A DNA stretch of 64,000 bases. Source: Caulobacter sp. Lineage in GTDB: Bacteria; Pseudomonadota; Alphaproteobacteria; Caulobacterales; Caulobacteraceae. The notes beneath the pieces were generated by a model. That model saw only the letters and a list, made by a program, of their open reading frames with translations, was not told where the DNA came from and did not search any database. The translations under genes were made by a program, and so were the position numbers. The stretch is from assembly GCA_030678995.1 (NCBI GenBank), contig JAUXTQ010000005.1:62001-126000 (forward strand), written 5' to 3'. This document shows positions 56,591 through 64,000 of this stretch, piece by piece (position 1 is the first letter of the stretch; each line of letters starts with the position of its first letter).

Positions 56591-58153
56591 ATGAAGCCCT
56601 CGAGACGTTCAACCCTTCTCGGGCTGGCGGCGGCCTCGGTCGCCGCGCCGGCGCTCGCCAACCGGTACACGCCCGTTGTGCGCACCAGCCTGGGCGAGGT
56701 GGCCGGGGTTCACGAGGACGGCGTCTCCCGGTTCTTCGGCATTCCCTATGGCGAGCCGGTCGCAGGCCGCCGCTTCCAGCCGCCGCTTCCGGTGAAACCC
56801 TGGCAGGACACCCTGCGCGCCTACGCGTTCCGGGAGGCCTCGCCCCAGCGCGGCGACGAACCGAACCAGGCGGAAGACTGCCTGTACCTGAACATCTGGA
56901 CGCCTGGCGTGGAAGCCGGGTGCCGGCCGGTGATGGTCTACATCCACGGGGGCGCCTACAGCACCGGGTCCGGCTCCGCGCCGCTGTACGACGGTCGGCG
57001 CATGGTTCGCCGGGGCAATGTGGTCGTGGTCACCCTGAACCACCGGCTGAACGTCTTCGGCTACCTGTCGCTGGCTGGCCTGGGCGTGAAGCGATGGGCC
57101 GACAGCGGCAACGTCGGCCAGCTGGATCTGGTGCTGGCGCTGCAGTGGATACGCGACCACATCAGGACGTTCGGCGGGGATCCCGAGCGGGTGACCCTGT
57201 TCGGCCAGTCCGGCGGCGGGGCCAAGATCGCCACCCTGATGGCGACTCCGGCGGCCAGCGGCCTGTTCCACCGCGCCATCACCATGAGCGGCCAGCAGGT
57301 GACCGCATCGGAGCCCCGGAACGCGAGGCTGCGGGCCCAAGCCTATCTGGACGCGTTGAACCTGCCCCCGGAACGCATTGAAGATCTTGAGACAATGCCG
57401 GTCGAACGGCTGATCGAGGGGCTTGCCGCGAAGGATCCGATTCTACCCTTCGGCTCCATCTATTTCGGGCCGGTGCGCGACGGCCGCACCCTGGAGCGGC
57501 ATCCGTTCTCGCCGGACGCGCCGCCGCAGTCGGCGCACATTCCGATGATCATCGGCAATACCCGTGACGAGGCGCGGGCCTTCCTGGCCGGGGACGAGCG
57601 CAACCACCACCTGACCTGGGACGAACTGCCGGCGCGGCTGACCCCCGAGCTGCGGGTGACGATCGACGCGACGATGGTGGTCTCCGAATACCGGCGGCTC
57701 TATCCCTCCTGGTCGCCCAGCGAGGTGTTTTTCGCGGCCGCGACGGCGTCCAGGTCCTGGCGCGGGGCGGTCATCGAGGCGGAGGCGCGGGCGCGTCAGG
57801 GTTCGGCCACTTGGGTCTACCAGCTCGACCGCAAGAGCCCGAAGGACGGCGGCAAGTGGGGCGCACCGCACACCATGGATATCCCGCTGGCGTTCGGAAA
57901 CCTCGATGCGCCGGGGTCATACGCCGGAACGACGCCTGAGGACCGGGTGCTGTCGGATCGTGTCCAGGATGCCTTCATCGCCTTCGCCCGGTCAGCCGAC
58001 CCGAACCACGCGGGCCTGCCCCGATGGGAGCCCTACGGCCTGCCCCGTCGCCAGACGATGATCTTCGATGCGCCGCCCCGGATGGCTGACGATCCCCGCG
58101 GGGCGGAACGGGCGCTGTTCGCCCGCGTCCCCTACATCCAGCCCGGGACCTGA
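56591..58153 (+). CDS. Carboxylesterase type B, Tat-exported
   Basis: 520 residues from ATG 56591. Tat-like signal 'SRRSTLLGLAAASVAAPALA', then the type-B esterase fold: 'FFGIPYGEPVAGRRFQPPLP', oxyanion 'VMVYIHGGAYSTGSGS', nucleophile Ser in 'VTLFGQSGGGAKIATLMATP', Glu/Asp in 'PMIIGNTRDEARAFLAGDE' and His in 'GAPHTMDIPLAFGNLD'. Broad ester specificity; substrate not predictable. It converges on the pectate lyase gene. An earlier in-frame start would cross the tRNA gene. Confidence 0.9.
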   Translation: MKPSRRSTLLGLAAASVAAPALANRYTPVVRTSLGEVAGVHEDGVSRFFGIPYGEPVAGRRFQPPLPVKPWQDTLRAYAFREASPQRGDEPNQAEDCLYLNIWTPGVEAGCRPVMVYIHGGAYSTGSGSAPLYDGRRMVRRGNVVVVTLNHRLNVFGYLSLAGLGVKRWADSGNVGQLDLVLALQWIRDHIRTFGGDPERVTLFGQSGGGAKIATLMATPAASGLFHRAITMSGQQVTASEPRNARLRAQAYLDALNLPPERIEDLETMPVERLIEGLAAKDPILPFGSIYFGPVRDGRTLERHPFSPDAPPQSAHIPMIIGNTRDEARAFLAGDERNHHLTWDELPARLTPELRVTIDATMVVSEYRRLYPSWSPSEVFFAAATASRSWRGAVIEAEARARQGSATWVYQLDRKSPKDGGKWGAPHTMDIPLAFGNLDAPGSYAGTTPEDRVLSDRVQDAFIAFARSADPNHAGLPRWEPYGLPRRQTMIFDAPPRMADDPRGAERALFARVPYIQPGT

Positions 58154-58186
58154 CCGGCCAGCGCCGCGCGCCGCGAGACCGGCCCC

Positions 58187-59590
58187 CTAGGTGCCCCGGG
58201 CCTTGGCCCCGGCGTCGAGGAGGTCCGGCCGCAGGGGCGTCATGTCGTCCAGGTTCCAGTCGGACTCGACGAACGGGCGGCTGGTCGGCGTGTGCTTGGG
58301 GTAGCCATGCAGGTCGTTCTCGGAGTCGATGATCTCGCCGCGACCCTCGGCGGTGTCGCTGATCAGCTGCACATCGTTGGCGTCGCGGTCCCAGGGCCGC
58401 GCCCCGGCGTTCTGCAGCACCCACTGCTGCACCTGCTCGGCCGGAATGGCCACCAGGCCGGCCGGCCAGAACGGCGCCTTGTTGAGCATAACGATCTTCG
58501 CCGGCGTCGTGGTGTAGCGGCCGAACATCGGCAGCGGCGCGCCCCAGCGGTCGACGGCGATGTTGTCTCGGCCGAAGTACTCCACGTCCGCATAGCCGCC
58601 GAGCATGAACAGGGGCAGGCCCTCGGGCGTGTCCGGGCCGCCGCGCAACACGTTGCCGACCACCACCAGCTTGCCGATCTGCCAGGGGTTGGTCCCCCAC
58701 TCCTCGGCCATCAGGTTGTAGTGGATCGCCCGCTGGCCGGGATTGAAGATCAGGTTGTTGACGATCACCGCCCAGACGCCGCCCTTGAGCATCGGATTGC
58801 GCTCGTAGTTGTGGGCGTAGAGGTTGCCCCAGATCAGCACGCCCGTGACGTTGTCGTGGATCAGGGTGCCCTTGGAGTGCTCGATCTTGCCGTGGGTCGA
58901 ATTGCGCAGGCTCTCGGCGATGATGTTCTGCGAGAAGGTGATGTTGCGCGAGGTGCCCGCGCGCCACTCCTCCGGCGTCTTGCCGACGAAGCGCGGGCCC
59001 GAGGCCGACAGGTTCTCGTCCGTGCCCCAGGTCAGGGTGCAGTGGTCGATGATGACGTTGAAACTGATCCCCTGGGTGGAGATCGAATCGAAGTCATGGC
59101 CGCTCTTCTTGGCAAAGCCCGCCTCGCCCGGCCGCACGCGGATATGGCGCACGACGACGTCGTGGGTGGCGATATCGAGGCCGCCCTTGATGAAGGTCAC
59201 GCCCGGCGAGGGCGCGGTCTGGCCCGCGATGGTCAGGAACGGCTCGCGGATGGTCAGGGTCTGGCCACCCAGGTCGATGACGCCGCCGACCTCGAACACC
59301 ACCGTGCGCGGCCCCCTGGTCTCCACCGCCTCGCGGAAGGAGCCCGGACCGTCCGTGGCCAGGGTGGTGACCCGGATGATCCTGCCCCCTCGCCCGCCCG
59401 GCGTCGTCGCGGCCCAGCCCTGGGCGCCCGGAAACGCCAGGGGGGCGGCGGGCGCGGCGACCGTCACGGCGGCCGAATCGCGGTTGCCGAATGGCCAGGC
59501 CGCCAGGGCCGTCGATGCCACCGCCAGGCTAAGGCTCAGGCCAACTAGGACAGGTCGCAACACGTGTTTCACTCCCGGACTTTGCTTCAT
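58187..59590 (-). CDS. Secreted polysaccharide lyase, pectate-lyase-like
   Basis: 467 residues from ATG 59590. Signal peptide 'RPVLVGLSLSLAVASTALAA', then a right-handed parallel beta-helix with 'AFPGAQGWAATTPGGRGGRI', 'LTIAGQTAPSPGVTFIKGGL', 'DVVVRHIRVRPGE', 'VIIDHCTLTWGTDENLSASG' and repeated Asn-ladder strands ('VWAVIVNNLIFNPGQRAIHY'). Matches PL1-type pectate lyase of the Bacteroidota-like long form. Cleaves polygalacturonate to unsaturated oligomers outside the cell. Divergent from the hydratase-transporter pair. Confidence 0.85.
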   Translation of the reverse strand: MKQSPGVKHVLRPVLVGLSLSLAVASTALAAWPFGNRDSAAVTVAAPAAPLAFPGAQGWAATTPGGRGGRIIRVTTLATDGPGSFREAVETRGPRTVVFEVGGVIDLGGQTLTIREPFLTIAGQTAPSPGVTFIKGGLDIATHDVVVRHIRVRPGEAGFAKKSGHDFDSISTQGISFNVIIDHCTLTWGTDENLSASGPRFVGKTPEEWRAGTSRNITFSQNIIAESLRNSTHGKIEHSKGTLIHDNVTGVLIWGNLYAHNYERNPMLKGGVWAVIVNNLIFNPGQRAIHYNLMAEEWGTNPWQIGKLVVVGNVLRGGPDTPEGLPLFMLGGYADVEYFGRDNIAVDRWGAPLPMFGRYTTTPAKIVMLNKAPFWPAGLVAIPAEQVQQWVLQNAGARPWDRDANDVQLISDTAEGRGEIIDSENDLHGYPKHTPTSRPFVESDWNLDDMTPLRPDLLDAGAKARGT

Positions 59591-59693
59591 TCGCGGGTCT
59601 TGGCGCCGCATGCCGTTGAAAATGACACCGGTTTCCTCTAGATACAATCAGGACCTCGAAACTGAGGCCAATGTGTGGGGGAGGACAAGCGGC

Positions 59694-60566
59694 GTGACAG
59701 CAGGGGTGAGGGCTTCGATGACTCCGGCCGCGTCCGCGACGGCCCCCGGCGAGATCGCCCAGGCCTTCGTCGGCGCCCGTCTGGCCGCCCGCGCCCTGCC
59801 CGGCTTTCCCGGCGTCATGCCCGCCACCCTTGCTGAGGCCTACGCCGTCCAGGACGCCGCCCTGGCCCTGTTCCCCGACCAGATCGCCGGCTGGAAGGTC
59901 GGCCGGGTGCCGCCGGACCTGCAGGCCCGCCTGGGCAACGAGCGCGTCGCCGGCCCGACGTTCCTGGGCGCCCTGCGTACCCCGGCGGCGGGCAAGACCG
60001 TCGCCCTGCCCGCCATCGCCGGAGGCTTCGCCGCCGTCGAGGCCGAGTTCGTTTACCGCCTGGGCAGCGACGCCCCCGCTGGCAAGACAGACTGGACCGT
60101 GGACGAAGCGCTGGCCATCGTCGCCGCCCTGCATGTGGGCATCGAGTTCGCCGGCAGCCCGCTGCAGGCCATCAATGACCTGGGCTCGACCGCTGTGGCC
60201 TCCGACTTCGGCAACAACGCCGCCCTGGTGGTCGGGCCGGAGATTCCCGGCTGGCGGGATCGCGCCGATGCCTCCCTGACCGTCGAGACCTTCATCGACG
60301 GCGTTCGCGTCGGATCGGGCACGGCCGCCTCGGTGCCCGGCGGCCCGGCCCCGGCCCTGGCCTTTCTGCTGGGTCACTGCGCATCGCGCGGCCTGCCGCT
60401 CAAGGCCGGCCTGTACGTGACGACGGGCGCGGCCACGGGCATTCATGAGATCATGGCGGGCCAGACGGCCCGCGTCAGTTTCGGTGAGTTCGGCGAGATC
60501 CTCTGCGTCGCGGAGATCGCGAGACCGGCCGCCCGCCAGGGAGACGACCATGACGACCGAGGCTGA
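59694..60566 (+). CDS. 2-keto-4-pentenoate hydratase-like (MhpD/FAH superfamily) enzyme
   Basis: 290 residues from a GTG at 59694, chosen for the strong GGGGGAGGA ribosome binding site; ATG 59718 is an alternative. 'AGWKVGRVPPDLQARLGNER', 'FAAVEAEFVYRLGSD' (Glu metal ligands), 'IEFAGSPLQAINDLGSTAVA' and 'ATGIHEIMAGQTARVSFGEF'. MhpD-type hydratases act on 2-hydroxypenta-2,4-dienoates; in this uronate setting it might act on a keto-deoxy sugar acid instead. Its end overlaps the transporter start by 17 bp. Confidence 0.8.
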   Translation: MTAGVRASMTPAASATAPGEIAQAFVGARLAARALPGFPGVMPATLAEAYAVQDAALALFPDQIAGWKVGRVPPDLQARLGNERVAGPTFLGALRTPAAGKTVALPAIAGGFAAVEAEFVYRLGSDAPAGKTDWTVDEALAIVAALHVGIEFAGSPLQAINDLGSTAVASDFGNNAALVVGPEIPGWRDRADASLTVETFIDGVRVGSGTAASVPGGPAPALAFLLGHCASRGLPLKAGLYVTTGAATGIHEIMAGQTARVSFGEFGEILCVAEIARPAARQGDDHDDRG

Positions 60567-61824
60567 CGCCGCGCCGACCGCGCGGATCGGAAACTACCGC
60601 TGGGCCGTCGTCTGGCTGCTGTTCGCCGCCATGGTCATCAACTATGTCGACCGCCAGACCATCGGCCTGCTCAAGCCGACGCTGAGCGAGGAGTTCGGCT
60701 GGGACGAAACGGACTACGCCAATCTGATCCTCTGCTTCCAGGCCTCCTATGCGGTCGCCTACCTGGCGTTCGGGCGGGTGATGGACCGGCTGGGCGCCCG
60801 CTGGGGCTTCGGCATCGCCTTCCTGATCTGGCAGCTGGCCCATATCGCCCACGCGGGGGCGCGCGGCCTGACCGGGTTCATCTTCGCCCGCATGGCGCTG
60901 GGCATCGGCGAAGGCGGCGGCTTCCCGGGCGGCATCAAGGCGGTCACCGAGTGGTTCCCCAAGACGGAACGCGCCTTCGCCACGGGCATCTTCAACGCCG
61001 GCACCAACATCGGCGCCATCGTCACCCCGCTGATCATTCCGGGCATCGTGCTGGCCTGGGGCTGGCAGATGGCCTTCATCATCACCGGCGTGGCCGGGCT
61101 GATCTGGCTGCCGATCTGGCTGCTGGTCTATCGCCGCCCGCGCGAGCACGCCAAGGTCACGGCGGCGGAACTGGCCCATATCGAACAGGATCCCGCCGAC
61201 CCGGTGGAAAAGGTCAGCTGGCTGAAGCTGTTCACCAAACGGGAAACCTGGGCCTACGCCCTGGGCAAGTTCCTCATCGACCCGATCTGGTGGATGTTCC
61301 TGTTCTGGCTGCCGGACTTCCTCGGCAAGCGCCATGGCCTCGACCTGAAGACCTTCGGCCCGCCGCTGATCGCCATCTATCTGCTGTCCGACATGGGCAG
61401 CGTCGGCGGCGGCTGGCTGTCCTCGACCCTGATGAAGCGCGGGCTGAGCCTCAACGCGGCGCGCAAGATCGCCATGCTGATCTGCGCCGTCTGCGCCCTG
61501 CCCGTGGGCTTCGCCGCCCTGGCCGACAATCTGTGGGTGGCGGTCGGCGTCATCGGCCTGGCCACGGCGGCCCACCAGGGTTTCTCGGCCAACCTCTACA
61601 CCCTGCCCGGGGACGTCTTCCCGCGCTCGGCGGTGGGCTCGGTGATCGGCATCGGCGGCATGATCGGCGCCATCGGCGGCATGGCCATGGCCCGCTACGC
61701 CGGCTGGGTGCTGGACACCATCGGCACCTACACGCCGATCTTCGTCGTCGCCGCCAGCGCCTATCTGGTCGCCCTGGGCGTGGTCCACCTGCTGTCGCCG
61801 AAGATGGAGCCGGTGAAGCTCTGA
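60550..61824 (+). CDS. exuT: ExuT-like hexuronate MFS transporter (anion:cation symporter)
   Basis: 424 residues, 12 predicted membrane helices. ACS-family motifs: 'FAAMVINYVDRQTIGLLKPT', 'AYLAFGRVMDRLGARWGF' and 'GEGGGFPGGIKAVTEWFPKT', 'ERAFATGIFNAGTNIGA', 'FWLPDFLGKRHGLDLKTFGP'. Import of galacturonate or glucuronate fits the pectate lyase and KDG kinase nearby. ATG 60550 overlaps the hydratase gene, giving a two-gene operon. Confidence 0.88.
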   Translation: MTTEADAAPTARIGNYRWAVVWLLFAAMVINYVDRQTIGLLKPTLSEEFGWDETDYANLILCFQASYAVAYLAFGRVMDRLGARWGFGIAFLIWQLAHIAHAGARGLTGFIFARMALGIGEGGGFPGGIKAVTEWFPKTERAFATGIFNAGTNIGAIVTPLIIPGIVLAWGWQMAFIITGVAGLIWLPIWLLVYRRPREHAKVTAAELAHIEQDPADPVEKVSWLKLFTKRETWAYALGKFLIDPIWWMFLFWLPDFLGKRHGLDLKTFGPPLIAIYLLSDMGSVGGGWLSSTLMKRGLSLNAARKIAMLICAVCALPVGFAALADNLWVAVGVIGLATAAHQGFSANLYTLPGDVFPRSAVGSVIGIGGMIGAIGGMAMARYAGWVLDTIGTYTPIFVVAASAYLVALGVVHLLSPKMEPVKL

Positions 61825-61831
61825 CGGAGGC

Positions 61832-62623
61832 TCAGTCCTGATCGTCCGTGAGCAGCCGGATACGACCGCCTTCGACCGACCAGGCGCCGTGCTCGGTCAT
61901 TACATAGAGGGTCTTCTTGAGCCAAAGCGACAGGAAGACGTGTATCTCCGTCGGTGTCGGATCAAGGTTGTGCGTGATGCCCGGGAATGAGCCATCGTTC
62001 GCGCCGACCGGCATGTTCATGCAGGCGCGCGTGAAGCGCCGCGAGGCGACGACATCGCCGTTCGCGCCGATCTCGACGAGGAAATGGCCGCCGAACGGAT
62101 AGACGCCGTTCTGCACCTGAGGCGTCAGCAGATAGACCAGCCATGGTCCACCCTCGGTTTCCGGCGGTAGAACGACGGTGTTGAACGGCGCATTTGCGCA
62201 GGCGGCGAACTCGCTACCCATGGCTGTTGCCCGCGCCTTGATGATCGCCTGCTGGGCCTGGGAAAGGACGGCGGGCTCCCCCAGGTCGTAAACCGTGCTG
62301 GCCGCTACCTTGTTGTCGACCACATCCGCTGAATAGACGGGGAATGGTGTCGCCCCCCGAAGGCCATAGTAGGTGGCCGTCAGCATCTCGCCCTTCGGCT
62401 CGACGATCCAGCCTGCGACCTTGGCCTGTCCCGAGCGAGGCAGCTCGACGAGCATGGTGTCGGTAGAGACCCATGCCGCCTGGTCGTAGCTGTAGATCAA
62501 CTTGCCGCGGGCCAAGGCGAGGCCGAGGGCCTTCTCTTCGGCTGGCGTCACTGCGGCCCAGCCCAAGGTGACAGCCGCCAGTCCGACGACCAGCGCCGAC
62601 ACTCCTAGAACAAGCCAGCGCAT
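61832..62623 (-). CDS. Exported protein of unknown function
   Basis: 263 residues from ATG 62623, which has GGGGAGGG upstream; a GTG one codon earlier is also possible. N-terminal anchor or signal 'WLVLGVSALVVGLAAVTLGW'. The mature part has 'IIKARATAMGSEFAACANAP' and 'EGGPWLVYLLTPQVQNGVYP', 'GGHFLVEIGANGDVVASRRF' and 'TRACMNMPVG', giving a Cys pair. No family is named with confidence. Slightly less GC-rich than neighbours. Convergent with exuT. Confidence 0.7.
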   Translation of the reverse strand: MRWLVLGVSALVVGLAAVTLGWAAVTPAEEKALGLALARGKLIYSYDQAAWVSTDTMLVELPRSGQAKVAGWIVEPKGEMLTATYYGLRGATPFPVYSADVVDNKVAASTVYDLGEPAVLSQAQQAIIKARATAMGSEFAACANAPFNTVVLPPETEGGPWLVYLLTPQVQNGVYPFGGHFLVEIGANGDVVASRRFTRACMNMPVGANDGSFPGITHNLDPTPTEIHVFLSLWLKKTLYVMTEHGAWSVEGGRIRLLTDDQD

Positions 62624-62686
62624 CACGCCCTCCCCAAGCTCCCGGGCAAGGCTAGCGGCCCAAGAGCGCGGGGTCGAGGCCGGGGC

Positions 62687-63109
62687 TCAGGCGTCCACCG
62701 GTCCGAATCGGTAGACGCACAGCTTGTTGCCGTCCGGATCGCGGAAATAGGCGCCGTAGAAGCCGTCGGGCTCGTCGCCGCGCACGCCGGGCGGCCCGTC
62801 GCAGGTCGCGCCCATCTCCAAGGCCCGGGCATGGACCGCATCGACCTGCGCCCGGGATCGAGCGGCCAGGGCGGTCATCGCGCCGTTGCCGCTGGTGGCT
62901 CGGCCTTCGTCATAGGGCCGGCAGACCATGATCTGCGGGCGCTTCACGCCGTAGATGATGCTGCGGTCGCCCACCATCAGCCGTTTGCCGCCCAGCGGTT
63001 CGAACACCGCATCGTAGAAGGCGTACGACTTTTCCAGGTCGTTCGATCCGATGGTCACATAGCCGAGCATGGGCGTCTCTCCAGGCTTCGGCGCAAGGGC
63101 GCCGGTCAT
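62687..63109 (-). CDS. VOC-family glyoxalase-like protein
   Basis: 140 residues: 'LGYVTIGSNDLEKSYAFYDA', 'VFEPLGGKRLMVGDRSIIYG', 'HARALEMGATCDGPPGVRG' and 'FYGAYFRDPDGNKLCVYRFG', the typical single-module glyoxalase/dioxygenase fold with D-P-D-G-N. Both ATG 63109 and ATG 63070 have purine-rich sites; I use the first. Substrate unknown. Confidence 0.85.
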   Translation of the reverse strand: MTGALAPKPGETPMLGYVTIGSNDLEKSYAFYDAVFEPLGGKRLMVGDRSIIYGVKRPQIMVCRPYDEGRATSGNGAMTALAARSRAQVDAVHARALEMGATCDGPPGVRGDEPDGFYGAYFRDPDGNKLCVYRFGPVDA

Positions 63110-63142
63110 GACGCCCCCTCCTGAAGACCGTCCTGTCGCAGA

Positions 63143-63484
63143 TCAGGCCTGGACGTAACCCATGCCGGTGAGCTGCTGGTTGAACCACCAGTACAGCAGG
63201 GCGCCCAGGGCCACGGCGCCGATAGTCAGCACGTAACCCCACATCGTCGGGCGCTGCCCGCCGGGCTGCCGCAGCAAGGCATCGGCCTTGGCCCCGCCGG
63301 CCACGTAGGCGATGCCCAGGACGAAGCCGATCGGCACGGCGAACACGCCCTTCATCCGGTAGCTGATCTCAGACACGCCCGTCTGGGCCATCTGCAGCGG
63401 TTCATAGACGGCCCAGTAGGCCAGCAGACAGCCGAGCCCGATAAGGCCCACGCCGGCGGCCCGGCACACGAGATCACGGTACAT
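63143..63484 (-). CDS. Small multi-pass inner-membrane protein, unknown function
   Basis: 113 residues from ATG 63484 with three hydrophobic segments: about residues 8-27 ('AAGVGLIGLGCLLAYWAVY'), 43-64 ('GVFAVPIGFVLGIAYVAGG') and 80-101 ('GYVLTIGAVALGALLYWWF'). No catalytic motif and no family recognised. It lies between the KDG kinase and the VOC gene on the same strand. Confidence 0.75.
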   Translation of the reverse strand: MYRDLVCRAAGVGLIGLGCLLAYWAVYEPLQMAQTGVSEISYRMKGVFAVPIGFVLGIAYVAGGAKADALLRQPGGQRPTMWGYVLTIGAVALGALLYWWFNQQLTGMGYVQA

Positions 63485-63565
63485 CTTTGAGCACTCCCCC
63501 TGCCGATACGCTCGCATGGCTTCGGGGCGGATTCAATCAGGCAGGCCGCCGGATCGACGTCGAGC

Positions 63566-64000
63566 CTACCGGATAACCCGCGCGCCCTTGCCCTGCATCA
63601 CCGCCTCGACCTCGGCGGCGCGGACCATCGAGGTGTCGCCCGGGGTGGTCATGGCCAGGGCGCCGTGGGCCGCGCCGTATTCGACGGCGGCCTGGGGGCC
63701 CTTCCCTTCGAGGAAGCCGTAGGCCAGCCCGGAGGCGAAGCCGTCGCCGCCGCCGACGCGGTCGTAGATCTCCAGGCCCTCGCGCATCACCGACTGATAG
63801 AACTCGCCGCCGGCCCAGAGGATCGCCGACCAGTCGTTGACGCTGGCGGTCCTGGCGTTGCGCAGGGTGGTGGCCGCGACCTTGAAGTTGGGGAACCGGG
63901 CGACCGCCGTCTCGATCATCGTCTTGAAATTGGCCGGGTCGATCGACGAAATGTGCTCGTCCAGGCCCTCGACCTCGAAGCCGAGGCAGGCGGTGAAGTC
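63566..64000 (-). CDS. kdgK: 2-keto-3-deoxygluconate kinase, C-terminal part (partial)
   Basis: 145 codons before the stop; the gene continues past the right edge. PfkB-family sugar kinase: the anion-hole and catalytic Asp motif is 'RVGGGDGFASGLAYGFLEGK', preceded by 'TLRNARTASVNDWSAILWAG' and 'EGLEIYD'. KDG kinase makes KDPG for Entner-Doudoroff aldol cleavage, the end of pectin/uronate breakdown, in accord with the nearby lyase and transporter. Other PfkB sugar kinases cannot be ruled out without the N-terminal part. Confidence 0.8.
   Translation of the reverse strand, partial: DFTACLGFEVEGLDEHISSIDPANFKTMIETAVARFPNFKVAATTLRNARTASVNDWSAILWAGGEFYQSVMREGLEIYDRVGGGDGFASGLAYGFLEGKGPQAAVEYGAAHGALAMTTPGDTSMVRAAEVEAVMQGKGARVIR

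Overview
The window is a compact, GC-rich chromosomal segment carrying housekeeping genes. Gene content and order point to a Caulobacterales alphaproteobacterium (Caulobacter/Phenylobacterium-like): comEC next to lexA, an alphaproteobacterial SOS box (GTTC-N7-GTTC), a pdhA-pdhB-pdhC-lpdA cluster whose E1-beta carries its own lipoyl domain, dusB-ntrB-ntrC-ntrY-ntrX, hfq-hflX, fused ispDF, and a LOV-like/HWE histidine kinase. Genus is not resolved. I see no prophage, IS transposase, CRISPR array or rRNA. One tRNA (Ser-UGA) is present.

Layout. 1-5.9 kb: end of comEC, then lexA, trpC, trpD, trpG and trpE, all leftward; a small membrane protein gene lies in the opposite direction between trpE and trpG. 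5.8-12.5 kb: ppiD (its stop overlaps the trpE start), then tpiA, a GNAT gene, secG, pyrG, a ParDE-type toxin-antitoxin pair and rpmF. 12.6-16.4 kb: an exported double aspartyl-protease-like protein, an enoyl-CoA hydratase, two tandem quasi-palindromes, a tiny exported protein and eno. 16.6-23.1 kb: ftsB-like gene and the pyruvate dehydrogenase cluster, with two extra genes between the subunits. 23-28 kb: acyl-activating enzyme, lipoprotein hydrolase lacking its nucleophile, lipA, coq10-like, cinA C-domain. 28-42 kb: membrane spermidine-synthase-like protein, ispDF, dusB-ntrBCYX, aminotransferase, hfq-hflX. 42-47.7 kb: mazG, GPH transporter, kinase/receiver pair. 47.7-51.5 kb: rlpA-tmk-holB-tatD-PhnP-like operon. 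51.6-58.2 kb: S1P-lyase-like enzyme, envelope protein, VOC protein, Baeyer-Villiger-type monooxygenase, tRNA-Ser, Tat-exported carboxylesterase. 58.2-64 kb: pectate lyase, MhpD-like hydratase, hexuronate transporter and a KDG-kinase end, which together suggest pectin/uronate use.

The most unusual structure is a dispersed repeat family. Each unit is a short hairpin flanked by G-runs (GGGGAGG / GGAGGGG). Stem sequence differs from copy to copy but pairing is kept. Units sit as inverted pairs mostly where genes converge, and two composite copies lie in frame inside pdhB and pdhC, forming the linker after the lipoyl domain. Other repeat types are also present: GGGACAG hairpins (including a near-perfect 54-bp palindrome after lpdA), TCATCCCGG-type palindromes, and a tandem pair of 73-75 bp quasi-palindromes. 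Further oddities are NtrC and NtrX both lacking the GAFTGA loop, a LOV-like sensor without its photoactive cysteine, a TatD protein with an altered metal motif, and a hydrolase with Ala in place of the nucleophile Ser. All functional calls come from reading the sequence and recalling families; no searches were run.
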